Part shown: positions 43,530 through 56,834 of the stretch, piece by piece
Position numbering within the stretch: position 1 is the stretch's first letter
Layout: every line of letters begins with the position of its first letter
Assembly: GCA_940671915.1 (NCBI GenBank)
Contig: CALNVZ010003434.1
Coordinates: forward strand, 26,693,692 to 26,757,691
DNA from: Paracentrotus lividus
Taxonomy: Eukaryota; Echinodermata; Echinoidea; Camarodonta; Echinidae
Reading direction: 5' to 3'
Length of the DNA stretch: 64,000 bases
The notes under the pieces: model-generated
Seen by the model: only the letters and a program-made list of their open reading frames with translations
Told to the model about the DNA's origin: nothing
Databases searched by the model: none
Translations under genes and position numbers: made by a program

Positions 43530-45845
43530 TGGTACAGTTGGAAAAAACATTTTTTATAGTGTGAAGGTTAATATCTAACGTGGTATTGTTGTTTATTTCA
43601 AAAGCAGGAATATCACTCTTTCTTCTACAATTTTTTTCATCACATTTGTGTCAGTTTTTAGATTATGACAATTTCTACAATCAAGAAAAATACACTTATT
43701 TTCGCACGCCGTCCATGCCTTGGTGTACGATTTCGCGCATTAATGACCCGTGAAATTCAGACGCTCCAGAACAATAGAATGCGTAATTTCGATTTGTTTC
43801 CTCGTCGCACAAAACTTAAGCATACTTTTGTTTCGAAAAGCAAATTATAACAGGACAAAGCGCATCAGAAGAAAAAATCTTTTGCTTTAATTTGGTTACC
43901 AACACACACACATATAATGAAAAGATTCACAACCTAATTATTTTTTCCCCACGACTGTACCATTTTTTTTTGAAACACAGACAGTATACACACAGCGTTA
44001 CAGTAATACAACTACAGATAGGAAAGGCATTGACGCATCACGTTTTAACAGTCATATCCCACATCTAAGTATTGTCTAATTTTACCGATCTTTGTTATAA
44101 CTGATAATGAACGCTGAACTGACAAAAATTTTATTATGTAGTTTACCACTACAGATTTTCGATCAAAGATGTACCGCCTAAATTACGTATACGATGACTA
44201 GTCGTATCCAATTCATGAATTACTGAAGGAAATTTTCCAATTAGGCGTCTTGGCTATAAAGTATAAGACCGATGAGGACACATGAATAACTTAGTTTTTA
44301 ACGATTCACGACACGATACATGAATTAGCAGAAGGGAACCGATATTTCAACTTGATCCTAAAATTGGCGAATAATGAAAACAGCTGAGTAATACAACTTT
44401 CCCTTCAAAGAGCAACATACATTTCGGCATGTCGACATCAGCATAGAGCATGATTGATATTCCACATAGGTTAGCAATACATCTCCAAAGGACAACACTA
44501 ATGAAGAAGAGAATGCCAGTGGAGTCCAAACACAGATCATCGGGAGCGACACACCTCGTGTGGATATGTTTATGGAACAGATCCAGCAAATGAAATTGAT
44601 AATAACAGATTGTGACTACTGCACCAGTAAAATAGCGTTACTCGCCCAAGTCAAAAACTAGACCTTCGCAAACCCGTACTAATTCCTGTGACTTGAGAGA
44701 GTAATAATCATGGACTGATTCAGTATGCAAATGTGACCGGGCTGAATAAGTCTAAAGATAAAACTGCTGCCTCAGATCTCTCCTTAGTCGACGAAAGAGT
44801 GTGAATACTCAAGCAGCCGTTGTTAGCTCAAGGATTGCCATTACTGTGGAGTCACAGTAAGGATGAATATATTTCCTGAAACAGATTATCAAGAATGAAG
44901 CACGCCAGGAAACGTTAAGAGTACCAGTACAAAACTGTTTAAAAAAATAAAAAAAAAAAAAAAAAAACATTGCTTGAAGTTGTTTATTTTTTTTTCATTA
45001 ATTACTGGCAACGTAATCTGGTGCATAAAAAAGTAAAAACAGCACATTTGAAGGTACTGTCTGTACTCTATGGGAAAATTTACAGTAAATCTTACTTACT
45101 CCAGGTGGCTGACTGCGGAAAATCAGGTCGAAATCATATAATTTGCTTCTGTATTATATGTATTGTCCCTGCCTATCTCTCTAATATGGATCCCCTCTCC
45201 ACATTCAAGAACGAAGTTCTTCATGACGTTCATGTAAATAATAGAACAAATGTTCCTGATCAAATTCCAATTTACTAGGCATAATCAAGCAAATGAATGT
45301 ATACTTACTTATTCCATGGATAGGAAAAATAATTAAGTTTTATTTCACGGTTCGAATATATAAATTCTTTGCATACATTGAACCTAAACATCTGTTTTAT
45401 GCAATCTTGAAACATACTAAAAAATAGATTTGAGAATCTGGGCCTTTGCCGTATTCGTTGATCCATTTATTAAATCGTGTAAGTTGGCATATGTTGTTAC
45501 TAACATATCAAATCATAAACATGGATTTGGAACATTGGAGTAATAGTGGTTTATTAATATAAATTGAATAGACAATAAACTTTATTGTGAATTTAGGAAC
45601 AACAAGGTCATGAGAGATCTAATTTGCTCGAGTAAATCAAGAAAAATCCGAAGCGATTTTTGTGTGTCAGCAATTGGGATATTGGGACCAGTCTTTTTTC
45701 CATTAATTCTCGTGCTGTAATCAACAAGAAGACAAATTTTGAAAACAAGTGGGCTAATGGATATAGGAGCAAAAAACCTTCATAAATTTATAACTCAATT
45801 GGCTCAGAGAAGCTGATTTGTTCTATGCTAAACAGTCCTACGCAT
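43530..45845. other. intergenic DNA without recognised features
   Basis: AT-rich with a poly(A) stretch at about 44942-44966. Open frames of 60-100 codons exist, but none has splice context or a recognisable motif. Confidence 0.55.
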
Positions 45846-45847
45846 TC

Positions 45848-46080
45848 TGACACACTCACGCTTCTCGTTGACGGGATCCGGTTGGCGTCCAAAATTATTT
45901 ATTTTCTGCGGATCTCCCGACGATGCAGATCTACCGCGTATAAGTCACAGTAAAAATTGAATAATATTCGTTCTCCAGTGAAACAAAGAAATACATTAAG
46001 AAATGAAAATAAGAAGTGAAATAAGATTATACATACAACAAACGTATCTTACGTAAGTGTCTGTTGTGACATGTGAAAGC
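45848..46080. mobile_element. PIF/Harbinger-like MITE, family C, diverged copy
   Basis: The interior 'ttttctgcggatct' and the right end 'cgtaagtgtctgttgtgac' match the family. The left end is 'acactcacgcttctcgttgacg'-like and degraded. Confidence 0.6.
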
Positions 46081-46089
46081 ACATAACTT

Positions 46090-48420
46090 CAGGTTTTCTA
46101 ATTATTACGTAATGGTTACCTTGCCCTGTGGAATCCATCTACAAGGAGAGGAGAAGTTTCCTGCAAAGCTCACTCTATCAATAGTAAAGTTAAAGACAGT
46201 CGAATTAGTGTCACATTAAAGAATCCATAGGGATGTGCGACCATTCAAAATACGACGGTCCTTTAAATTCGGTCCTCACTCGGTCGTCGCCCTCCACGCG
46301 CCGCACTTAATGTCGTCCTCATTCGGGTAAGCTTCGGCGACGACGAGGGGGCGAGTGCGTACCGTTACTGCGCAGGATGGCCTATATACGTGGTCGGACT
46401 GGTAGATTGATGACGAGTCGCTTTGTGAGGGAGAACACCAACAGGACACCAAACGATCGTTCATTATCTGTATTCTGTTTAATCTGGCATACCAACCCTC
46501 GCAGAAAGGGCCTGTAGAAGGGTATATGTGAGGATCGTAACTGACTGGCCTATGGCAGAATTCCCAAAATACACAGAGAAAATGTATATCCAAATAATAA
46601 ATTCCCCATTGTCATGAAGCCTTCTATTTTGACAATATTTGGAATAATGATGCTGCAGACTAGTTTTCTTCAACGCACCATTCGGCTCTATGGAGCAGGT
46701 GTACAAGTGCAAGATAAGAAATCTACATGTTTTCATGTAATAAGCATCCAATTTCTTTGCCCTTTAGCAACAAAGTTAATATGGCAAACAAATTGCTAAA
46801 TTTGGAGCAAGCATTCTGATTGTTTTAGAGTAAAACTTTTTGTCCATGAGTCCATATAAACAAGAATCCTGATATACTCCAAATATGCAATTTGATTGTA
46901 AATCTTTAATGTTCACATTGCCCAGGTTAGTGGAGTTAGTTTGTTTATCTTTGTTTGTATGATACAGGAAGTTCAAGATGTCAAACTCAATCAGTCCACC
47001 TCTTAAGCTACAAACATGTACAATTTTACACCGAAGTGATTGCACCTACTTTTGAGACAAAAGCACACTAATAGATAGGTCCTCATAAATGGAAAATATT
47101 TTGTTAGTTTGTAATATCGTATGATGATTTTGGTTTAATAGAGGGGTGTTTTTAGTAAAACAATTAGACTGCATCTGACTTTTTAAAATCTTCAGTTCAA
47201 TTCTTTATTTATATTTAATGTCCTAAATAAGGGAGAAAAAGGCAGGCATAGTGTTCTTGGTTTTAACCTTGTGCTCATAATCGGTTTCAAAAACCACCAC
47301 CGCTCACCCGCGCGACCAAAAATTCAGGAACACTCTCACTTAACAAATCAATATAAAATATGATTGGTAGGACAAACCAAAAAACGTAAATAATCCAGGG
47401 AACTAATATTTATAATAGCTAGACACAGCCTTCAGTGGTTTATAGATCTGAGTATTGCATCTAAAGTAGACCAAATACTGTCTCCCACATATCAACATTA
47501 CTGTAGTGGGATGTGATCAATTGACAGAAATATGTCATCTCACGATATTTTTTGACAGGTCGAGGATCTCTGCATCTCAACATAGTTTGAGACTCTGTTC
47601 TCTGCATGTGATAGTACTCAACTATTGAATTTAAACGTCTGCCCCTTGGAGTCTAATACGGTTTATCGTTACATCAGACTTCGATTATAGGATAATGTAA
47701 GTAGTAACTTAGAACGAATCGGATCTTATAATTATAAAATCACAAATCGTTTGTTATTCTAATATTTGTTAGGTTCTGGGATTTCAATTTCTTAACATAT
47801 ATGGTGCCGGTTAAGGGGATATGGTATCATAGAATTGTCTATATTGAGTAGAAGTCCATAAAGAGGGATATAACATAGTAAAGTAAATAGTTCACACAAA
47901 ATACACTCACACACACACAACTCCACAACCGCGACCCTGCACCGCGCGCACACACACACCACAAAACGCGCACCGCACACACACACCACACACACACACC
48001 ACACACACACACAACACACACACTTCTTGAACCATCAGCAATCGGACGGAGTTGCATAATCATTACGAGTGAACTTATATTATCATAACTGCATATCGCA
48101 CAACTTCTTCAGTACTTCGACTGTTCAATAATTTTATTTCCTCCTTCTTCTTCTTATGTTAAGTATCTCTACTTTGCTTCTGGTAACAGGTTCTATATAT
48201 GCCCCCAAATCATTGTTTTATTATTATTATGATATACAATTCACTTTATTAATATACATTAATACATTGATATGAAAGTGCCGAACTGATTTTAGAAAGA
48301 TTTTTTTTTTTAGAACATAAATTTTCAATTTACGACCCTGCCTGGGTACCCTGGCAAACAATTCCAAATAATTTATCTTTCCTTAGAGAATAATCTAAAC
48401 AGCGCCAGCTCTCGGGTGCC
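46090..48420. other. intergenic DNA with a CG-rich patch and a CA microsatellite
   Basis: 46260-46385 is unusually CG-rich and opens a 105-codon frame on the minus strand, which I cannot identify. 47905-48025 is (CA)n with GCGC interruptions. Otherwise nothing is recognised. Confidence 0.55.
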
Positions 48421-48589
48421 TGTACAGAACCTGTACACTACTCCATGTTCTCCCTTATAGGATGATTAAGGTAGATTTTTTCATTTACTTTGATTTAATT
48501 CTGATAAATTTTCGGACTCCTAGCCCAAAGCTCCAAACCCCCCTTCAGTTGAATAAATATAAGATTTTGAGTGTGAACAGCTCAATAGT

Positions 48590-49007
48590 GAATGGATCCG
48601 GGGGGCGTGTCTCTGTAGCAGACGACAAGGTCAGATGGGGGAAGAAAGTTTGTTTTCTTGATGCGCGCGTTTTCATCGCGGCGGCCACTTTCTGAATGAA
48701 AGTACTTCTTGAGCAGACGACAATCTGAAGCAGTACTTTGGCGAGTGTGCCAGGAGTTACAAGCAGAAACACATACCACCCCCCTGCGAAACAAATTAAT
48801 AAGTTTCTATGCAACACATTGGAAATGATAATTTGAGCCGAAAAGCTTTAACTCTTTGTCGATTTTCGTCGTCTTGATTATTTTTAACGGCTTGGACTTG
48901 GAGGAAGAACTTACTTTTGAGAGAACTTTGTGAAAGTGATGCTGTTGAGGAGGTGTAACGGACGTGTATGGTCTCGATCCCGGGGAAGTCCAGGGGTTGT
49001 TTTCACG
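48590..49007 (+). promoter_or_regulatory. CpG-bearing 5' flank or leader of the exon at 49008
   Basis: Compared with surrounding DNA, this stretch has more CG dinucleotides, including 'gatgcgcgcgttttcatcgcg' near 48660, and no repeats. It runs into the candidate first exon. A promoter and 5' UTR is the simplest reading, but I see no TATA box. Confidence 0.3.
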
Positions 49008-49108
49008 ATGAATGGTATAAATATTACATGGATTGTACTTCTAATGCAGATTGTACTAGCCTCATGCCAAGTCTCCTATTCAGGATCTTATCCAAGAAGT
49101 CGCACCAG
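49008..49108 (+). CDS. candidate first coding exon of a secreted or membrane protein
   Basis: The exon starts with ATG and encodes 33 complete codons plus two bases, ending AG before a GTGAGA donor. Residues 1-20 form a good signal peptide: a short polar start, the hydrophobic core WIVLLMQIVLAS, then C-QVS as a plausible cleavage region. The mature start is Ser/Arg/Tyr-rich. The frame is open upstream to 48930, so a longer N-terminus is possible, but the ATG at 49008 gives the better signal. I found no convincing downstream exon before 64000, so the rest may lie beyond the window or the call may be wrong. Confidence 0.4.
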
Positions 49109-49369
49109 GTGAGATTTTATTTATGGAGTTTTTAGTTTTTAAGAACTTATGAACTTGAATACCAAAACGACATGATTTTTATTATAAGACCCTTGATTGG
49201 CAAATTTAGTATGGCACATTATTAGGCCTATATTGTTTTAATGATGTCTATACATGTAGTATAATAAACAACTAAGGGGCCTATATGAAATATCAATGGA
49301 TAAGATTGTATATATTTGAATATTATCTGAACTCTCTCCCTTTTTTTTTAAATAGAGAAGTGATATAGA

Positions 49370-49580
49370 GCGCTGTTCTATATTTTTAATTTTATTTAGT
49401 CTTTAGTTTTTTTTATTATAATAACTTATTTATACCTTTGTATTATGTATGTTCTGAATATTTGAATATTTGAAATGTATTTCATATGAATGCAGGGCTC
49501 TCTGGAAGAGCAGGTCCAGAATGGACTTGAATCGAGACTACCCTGTTTAAATAAAACTTTAATAAATAAATAAATAAAGA
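49370..49580 (+). mobile_element. 5'-truncated LINE 3' tail
   Basis: It ends 'gactaccctgtttaaataaa' then 'actttaataaataaataaat'. This combination with 'gggctctctggaagagcagg' is typical of LINE 3' UTRs of the CR1/L2 type in marine invertebrates. It follows the exon at 49008-49108, so it would lie in that gene's first intron. Confidence 0.6.
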
Positions 49581-49917
49581 TTATGATGGTTTAGTTCCTG
49601 CCTTATAAAATTGTATATATACATATCATATTTTCTTTCACATGGGTCTCTCGAACTGAAGGAAGAGCATAAAACAGAAGATGGCTACACCATTCATTTG
49701 AAAATGAAAACGATATCATCTATCGTTTTTCTTTCTTTCTTTATTTATATTCATATTTTTTTCTCTTCTTTTATGATTGGTTGGGTGCCTGTAAAGTAGA
49801 TCAATCTTGTGGGAAACCTCAAACTCCTTGTCTTCTGTTGAATCTCAGACCTGAGATAGACCTTGAACTACTGTCAAGATGAAAATCATCTCGGTATCCC
49901 AGCTCACTTCTACATAC

Positions 49918-50002
49918 CCTCTTATAATGATAAGAGACCCAGACGCCTGGGTATACGATGTTAAGATCCGTGTGGAATTCAGTGGTAATCTTATTGTTTG
50001 GA
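49918..50002 (-). CDS. possible internal exon, unidentified
   Basis: On the minus strand the stretch has an acceptor 'cttgaacag' and a strong donor GTATGT after AAG AGG. The open frame between them reads through HTDLNIVYPGVWVSYHYKR. Length is 85 nt, phase 1 in and phase 0 out. The family is not recognised. Confidence 0.25.
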
Positions 50003-50244
50003 CTGTTCAAGTAGAGTTGGGTTAGGGATTTCCTCAGCAATCATCTTCTTCTTTCTTCGGACTGCATCTTCTTCTCATATGGTGCCCTAAGGGCCTAAGA
50101 AGCATCGAGCTATCTTTAGTACAGCACAGCGAAAATACATCGACAATGAATATGAGTTTGAATTTTGGTGTGCGCGTTTAAGGTGAGAGTGTGCGGGGTG
50201 AGGTGTGTTGTGTGTGTGTGTCTGTATGTGTGTGTGGGTGTGGG

Positions 50245-50352
<108 letters not shown>

Positions 50353-50792
50353 ATCAATGCATGAAAATTAGTGCCCATAATTAAAAGAGTTATGTTGAAT
50401 GATGAGATTATAACTATTTACTAAATGGTTATATTTAAATTCAAATTATTATATTAGTTATAATTACAAAGTAGACGTTACGATGATAATCAATCTATAC
50501 CAACTAATGTAGATACATTTTTGACTAATCATATTACTACTATTACTCCCAGGAAGATGTTAAAAATAAAAATCTTATCTAATAGTTAGTTGACTGACCA
50601 GAATGTCGCTGTTAAACTACTAGTAGGCATATTCATTTTTTCTTCTTGCCTCAGCCTCAGAATCATTAGAGGGGAAGGGGCCAACATTGCAATTTCAGAT
50701 GTTTATACACTCAATTTGTGTTGTGTGACATCGATGAAAACACAATAGTTTTCTTTTCTCTAACAACTCCGAGGAGCTCATCAATAAAATCG

Positions 50793-51071
50793 TCACAAAC
50801 TGTCCTCATTTAACGATTTCTCTTTACTACTATAATCCATGCCAAATGAATGCTGGCTACAGGTGACGAAATGGAAGCCAGCCAAAATGTTCTCAAATTG
50901 ATTCCCAAATTTGACTCGGAAATCCATGAAATGACTGTTTATCTCAATACTTCCGTACACATCAATATCATACCCAGCATGCCTAGCGGTCATTGCATGT
51001 AGGCCATGTTCACACATGATGATCATGATGATAATATGATTATATGAGCTTGTGATATACATACCAAACAA
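50793..51071 (-). CDS. possible exon-like open frame, unidentified
   Basis: The minus-strand frame contains a non-repetitive, protein-like stretch (GYDIDVYGSIEINSHFMDF and FHFVTCSQHSFGMDYSS). The composition vaguely recalls the beta-strand pattern of H-type lectin domains, but no diagnostic motif is present. Boundaries are those of the open frame and not of splice sites. Confidence 0.22.
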   Translation of the reverse strand: MFGMYITSSYNHIIIMIIMCEHGLHAMTARHAGYDIDVYGSIEINSHFMDFRVKFGNQFENILAGFHFVTCSQHSFGMDYSSKEKSLNEDSL

Positions 51072-51345
51072 TTTTAATTATGATCCAATCGTTTAATTCC
51101 GTGTAAACATAATGGTACTTACGACTCCTAAAGTTTTACAGTTCTGCATCTGGAATAGGCTTCTGAGGACCTGCAATCAATATGCTGCTCCTTATCATGG
51201 TTATCAGGTTATTGTTGTAACATTTATTCATAATTTAATATAAACTTGACAAGGATCAAATATGGGGATGCCGATGATCTTGGAGATTTCGTATTGATAT
51301 CATTTTTTTTTCTGTTACTACCTATCCCTTCTACGATTATCATCA

Positions 51346-51462
51346 ATATCTCTCTCTCTGTCTGTCTGTCTGTCTCTGTTTCTGTCTCTCTCTGTCTCTG
51401 TCTCTGTCTCACTCACTCACTCTCTCTCTCTCTCTCTTCATCTTTCTCTCTGTCAATTTTTT
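51346..51462 (+). repeat. CT/TCTG microsatellite
   Basis: Mixed (CT)n and (TCTG)n. Ser/Leu-rich and Arg/Glu-rich frames here are repeat translations. Confidence 0.9.
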
Positions 51463-51479
51463 TAACCACTTGAAAAGGA

Positions 51480-53870
51480 GGGTATGACTTGAAGTTAAAC
51501 TTTTTATGTATCTATTGAATGTTCATTATCATCTTAATGCGTGCAATATTGTAAACAGATCTGTCGCACGCGACATATAGGTCTATAACCATAATAGTGT
51601 CTATATGTCCTTAAAACAAAAACATTGGAGGTCACAGGAAAGAAAATGTCATACAATGTGATATAATGACAGGATGTAATATAAATATTTCATAAGTATT
51701 ATCATTGTCATGCTATTAATTCAAGTGATTGAATGAGAAAAGAGGTAGACTTGTTACAAAATCAAAGGAAATTACTAACTAAAGATAAATAGTACAAAGA
51801 TAGTCTCGTCAATAGTTTGCTAAAAGTTTGACACAGAATTAAAAACGCAAGAGAAGAAATAAACCGTTAAGTAAAACGGGAAATATGATTATGATGAGGC
51901 TATAAAAGTGACTACCTTGATTTAAGAAGGCGAAACTATTAAAGGAATTGAAGGGAAAGGAATATTAATATGCTCAGTCTTGATAGGCATTTTCAGCCAG
52001 ACATTAATAACTTATTCAGCTTTTCTGGTCCCCCTGCACAGTATTATTACACCCCATTTATCGTGCTTAATTACGTTTATATAGTGGTGAAGAGCCCGAG
52101 GCGGGTGTATTTATACAGTTATGATAAAATATGGTAAAAGGCGGAAACATAACCACCCAAGTTTCCTACTTCTCTGTCATTTGATTTAAGATAAATGCTT
52201 TAAGATATTCAAAGCTTTGGTTTCAGAACCGTCAGAGTTAGAAAGAACCAATATAATTGGTTGACCCGTGAAGAAATATGGTGTTTAGACATTGCACTTT
52301 AGAAAAGGGTTATTGGACAAATAATTTTCCTTTTTGGATTAAGCTCTATATAGAAAAAAATATAAAATTCGTCTTGATAATATCATGGTGTTCAAAACTA
52401 GTCAAAGTTTTTGAAACTGTCACAATTGACTTAAACCTGTGCATCGTAATAAGATGTCAACTCGTCAAACATCTAAGTATTTCTTTACTTTACAAAACTT
52501 TATTCTATGTATTGTGAGGTCGTACTCAAAAGAATATTTATAAACAAAATAAAGAGCTAGATATAGAAACAAGGCCATATCCAATTAAATGTTCGACAAT
52601 GACGTATAAATAGAATGCAGGCCTTTAGCATGTTTCGTGCAAGGAAAGCCATAGTGAAAGAGAGACAGAAACAAACAGAGATGGAGAAGAGTATATACAT
52701 GATATAGGAAGGGGCGAAGAGAGTGAGAAGAGAAAAAAAGAAGAGAAAGAAGCACAGTATAGACATAATTATAGAGGGGGTTGAATGTTAAAAGTAATAC
52801 AATATATTTGAACTGCATGTAAATTATTTGTTTGCATATGATTTTTTTTTTCTTTTAATTTTATTATACGAATGGCCTGAGTGGGTAGAAATATGCAAAT
52901 TCGAGATAGGTTTATACCTATTTTGTATACTTACTGGAACGTTTGTTACTATAGAGAACAAGATGCACATAATATCTCGTCGATATAGATTTTGTTGTAA
53001 CTTTATTAAGTATTTTTTATATGATCATTATGTTGTAAACATTCGTAAGTTTTCTCTTTTTTTATCAGTGTTATTACCTCGAGTATTCACGTGTCCTGGA
53101 TCATTGACATGTCACCTAAGGCTTCGATATGTCAAGTTAATCGATATTAATTTTAATGGGACTTGGTCAGACATGCAATGACGTAAAAAAGATTAGACAG
53201 AGGCAAAGACCGAGGCAAAAATGCCTTTCTTTAATTAAAGACATAATCTGAACAGAGTGTGAAAGTATAACAAGAGGAAATTGGTAATTCTGTGGCGGAC
53301 AAGCCAGTCGCATTCTATTTTCTGACAGAAAACACGTGATGAAGAACTATTTTGTTTTGTAGTTTAGACGTGAATCATTTCATAAATTATATTTTTCGGA
53401 CTGTCGATAGCATTCAAACTTCATTTGTATACATTTTAGATATTAGATATTTGGCAAGTATTACATTTTTTTCCTCACTGTCAACAAAGAGTGATAGATA
53501 TTTGTTTCTTTTTCCCCTTCAGGAAATCTGTAAAAATGTGTGTCCCAAATTGTATACACAGCAAAATCATGACTTCGCTTTTCCCTTGTGGAATTCACTG
53601 GTATTTGCCATGAAGCATCTCATCTTGTCTTCAGATGAACATAATGTCCACTGCCCAATTAATGTCATAAGTCCCTCTTCAATCTTAAGATGGTCTATTG
53701 GCTGTTCTTACTTAATGGGTAATCAGTGTTCCTGATTGATTGACAATTTGACCAAGATGAGCTTTGAGAGGTCATCCACGGGGTCAAATCCGTCTGACCA
53801 AGGAAACGATCAAGACATGAAGAGTGACATGTATTTATTCTGCATAAAAACGTTTTAATGGGACTGTTTA
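51480..53870. other. intergenic DNA without recognised features
   Basis: AT-rich. The longest frames (52828-53181 and 53352-53735, +) have no motif, poor composition and no splice context. I leave them unannotated. Confidence 0.5.
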
Positions 53871-53876
53871 CTTACT

Positions 53877-54371
53877 AGGGGAAGTTCACCCTAGAATTTT
53901 AGTGGTTTAAAAAAATTCAAAAAAAGAAAAGAAAAATACGAGTGAAGGTTCGAAGAAAATCGAACAAAAAATAATGAAGTTATGAATATTTAAACTTTCG
54001 ATTCTGTGACGTCACGTGCGAGCAGCTCTCCTATGTGTTATGTAATGTAAATTCCATAAAGTGTCATTTTTTCAGAAGATTATTAATTATTTCACCTGTG
54101 CGGTCGATATATCATCAAGCATATGTTCATATGCATGCTAATATCAATTTAGCTCACTCCATTATTAAGAACCATGAAAAAAAGACAAATTTATGGAATT
54201 TACATACACAACATATGGGAGAGCTGCTCGCACGTGACGTCACAGAATCACAATTTTAAATATTCATAACTTCTATACTTTTTGGTCGATTTTCTTCAAA
54301 CTTTCACTCATATTTTTCTTTTATTTTTCTGCATTTTTTTAAACCACTAAAATTCCAGGGTGAACTTCCCC
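53877..54371. mobile_element. foldback MITE with 'aggggaagttcaccc' ends
   Basis: The left AGGGGAAGTTCACCCTAGAA is inverted at the right as CCAGGGTGAACTTCCCCT. Inner arms include 'gtgacgtcacgtgcgagcag' against 'ctgctcgcacgtgacgtcac'. The right side is followed by TTAA (54373-54376). The left flank is TTAC, so one copy of the duplication may have mutated. It is non-coding. Confidence 0.8.
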
Positions 54372-54490
54372 TTTAAGTCTCAATATTTTGAACACGCTGT
54401 ACACAAACCAGACTCTTGGGCCCGATGCATGAAGAGTAACTTATTAGCCATCAATATTAACTTTAATGAAATACTGCATTTGATTAGCTG

Positions 54491-54784
54491 TTGAACAACG
54501 TCAGTACCGTGGTAATTACCATTGATGACAAATGTATAGTAAATCCCTACGTATTGAGGGTCCTGTACCTCATGGATACATTCCCACCTACAAATACAGG
54601 TGCAGGACTGTCTCTGCAGGTAGAGAAAGTTTTTTGTTGGACGAGTGTCATTGAGGGTGTAGTACTACATGGCGTTCCCAAAAAGGGAATCACCTTACAA
54701 CATGGGAGGGGGTTCATCCGACTAGTGTCCTTTGAGCACCCTCGATATGTTCAACTGCAACATCTAGACATGTCTTCCGGTTAA
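54491..54784 (+). other. open stretch of unclear coding status
   Basis: A 97-codon + frame overlaps a roughly 57-codon - frame rich in Cys, Pro and Ser (FLGTPCSTTPSMTLVQQK). Each looks somewhat protein-like, and a possible minus donor 'gtaggg' sits near 54547. I cannot identify either, and neither has a clear acceptor. Confidence 0.2.
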
Positions 54785-56090
54785 GACAATACGACGGATA
54801 ACTTTTTACTTGTGTATACATTAGCAAGATGTTCAATCCTTGAAATACTAGCTACCTACGAATCTCCCTAGACGAAATATATCTTTATCATCTTTTGATT
54901 TTACTCCGCTACATGAAGAAAGAATTCCATGATTTTGGCAATGGAGTAAATTTTTATATTGGTGACTTCCACGGAATCTCCCTAATACTTCAAAAAGTAA
55001 AGTCAGTGATTCAAGTTTTAATCGTGAGGAATCTTTTCTCATTGAATGTCAGTATCAGAACATAAATGCGTCACGTTAAGATAGTAGATTAAAAGCCCTA
55101 CGTGATACCTTGCAAAGCATTCGTCACACTCACCTGGAATGTCTGGGATGTTATAGCGGAAGTGTTGGGATGGCAATATGGGATTTTTACCCCATTTTCT
55201 ACTCAAAATGAGCAATTAAAGGCCAGATTTTATTAGATGAAGTTAAATCCAACACAACTTATTTAAAAATAATCATAATAGTCATTATAATACTTTGAAA
55301 TTGTGTATTTTATATACTTTTTAATGTTTGTATTATTTTTGTATTTTATATTACATTATCATATAGTCCTAAATTCCCACCCCTGGATTAGAGGTCATGA
55401 ACAGGTGATGGACGTGGGTTTTATTCCTGACACTGACATTGTAACAGGTCAAGTTAAAGCAAAAACGTTGGTGTTAAAACCGGTGTTTGATTAACCCACT
55501 GGTGTTTATATAGGACAACTGTCATGGTGGTGTTGTACTATACGGTGTTGATTTAACACCAATCTAACACCAAGGTTTTTACAGTGTTGTATCCTTATAC
55601 AATGTATTGGGAATCTTACGTTTTTAATATAACATTTATCCAGGCCTAATGACACTAAGACCAGGAGGTCCGTTTTATAACTGTGCCAAGAAACATACCT
55701 CAATCCAAAGCAATACTTGGCATCATATTAGGTCCATGGTCAAGTCTCATTGGTTTCTGAGCAGGGAAATCTTTGTATATGTCCAGCTGAAATGATTTGG
55801 CATGTCTTTCATCTAATCTTACTCGTCTCAACCCAGCAGGGATCTTTCTTGATTGCTCTCATATGTTGGGATGTGATTCAACCTATTACCATGAGAGGTT
55901 ACCTCTCATTCTATTACCAACGAGCTCCGTGCTATGACTGGGTGGGTTGTATCTATACGGGCGAACTTTTATCTGTAACGGTATAGAAGGGCCTGCGTAA
56001 TGTTTTGAAGGCTTTTTGAAGGGCTGAAAGAAACAAAAATAACAACAGACAAGGAAGTGGGCATTTGGGGATACATGGTGGAAATATGAT
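54785..56090. other. intergenic DNA without recognised features
   Basis: AT-rich. Repeated 'gtgtt' and 'aacacc' motifs near 55465-55590 hint at a decayed foldback, but the ends are unclear. Confidence 0.5.
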
Positions 56091-56096
56091 GGAAGA

Positions 56097-56097
<1 letters not shown>

Positions 56098-56129
<32 letters not shown>

Positions 56130-56143
56130 CATTATGGTTGTTG

Positions 56144-56193
<50 letters not shown>
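56098..56193 (+). repeat. ATT microsatellite
   Basis: About 95 bases of (ATT)n with a short GTT interruption. Unlike the array near 27-31 kb it has no inserted element. Confidence 0.95.
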
Positions 56194-56834
56194 GTAATAC
56201 TGGGGGAAATTTTTTTTCAGTTGTATTTGATTTGATTTGATTTTTTTCTTTGTCAAGTATAAAGGATATTCACATTAGCTTGTAAACACCACCGAGGAGA
56301 GAGACATCCCTATTAGATTCAATTTCGAGTTAGAGTAAAATTAATACCATAATCACAATAAGATTTGGCAGTTGATAGCGTGCAGGTGGGAAAGGTAGAC
56401 ATTAAAAACAAATATCACATTATTTCTTTTTTTTATTGGACGATATGAATAATGCAACCACAAAAAAAAAAAAAAATAATGATAAAAATAAAAAATAAAA
56501 AAATCCTCTCTTTTAGGAACCACTTCTAAATGTTTGCTCAACATGAAAGGGATATAAGCTTGTAGTGAATTCATAGCAATTGCATTGCAGTATCAACCGA
56601 ATTCGTGAATATATCTGGCGATATATTGAAAATATGAATATAGGCTGAACTGGGAGTAGGCCTAGAAGACGGTTTCTGCTCCCTATCAACTCGTCATGAC
56701 TCACAATTTAACGAAGAGACGACGATCATCCGAACAAATTAATCCGAATGGTTTCTAGATTGTAACAGTCATCACTCAGTCGGTAATTTAGATGCATTAA
56801 TGGCAGGCAAAATGTGGGTAAAAACAATCCTTAA

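Noticed and set aside
44347-44589. Hydrophobic 80-codon minus frame that could be a membrane segment
   Set aside because: A second overlapping frame is equally hydrophobic, no splice sites fit and no family is recognisable.
53352-53735. A 127-codon + frame
   Set aside because: Composition is unremarkable, there is no recognisable domain and no splice context, and AT-rich DNA can give such frames by chance.
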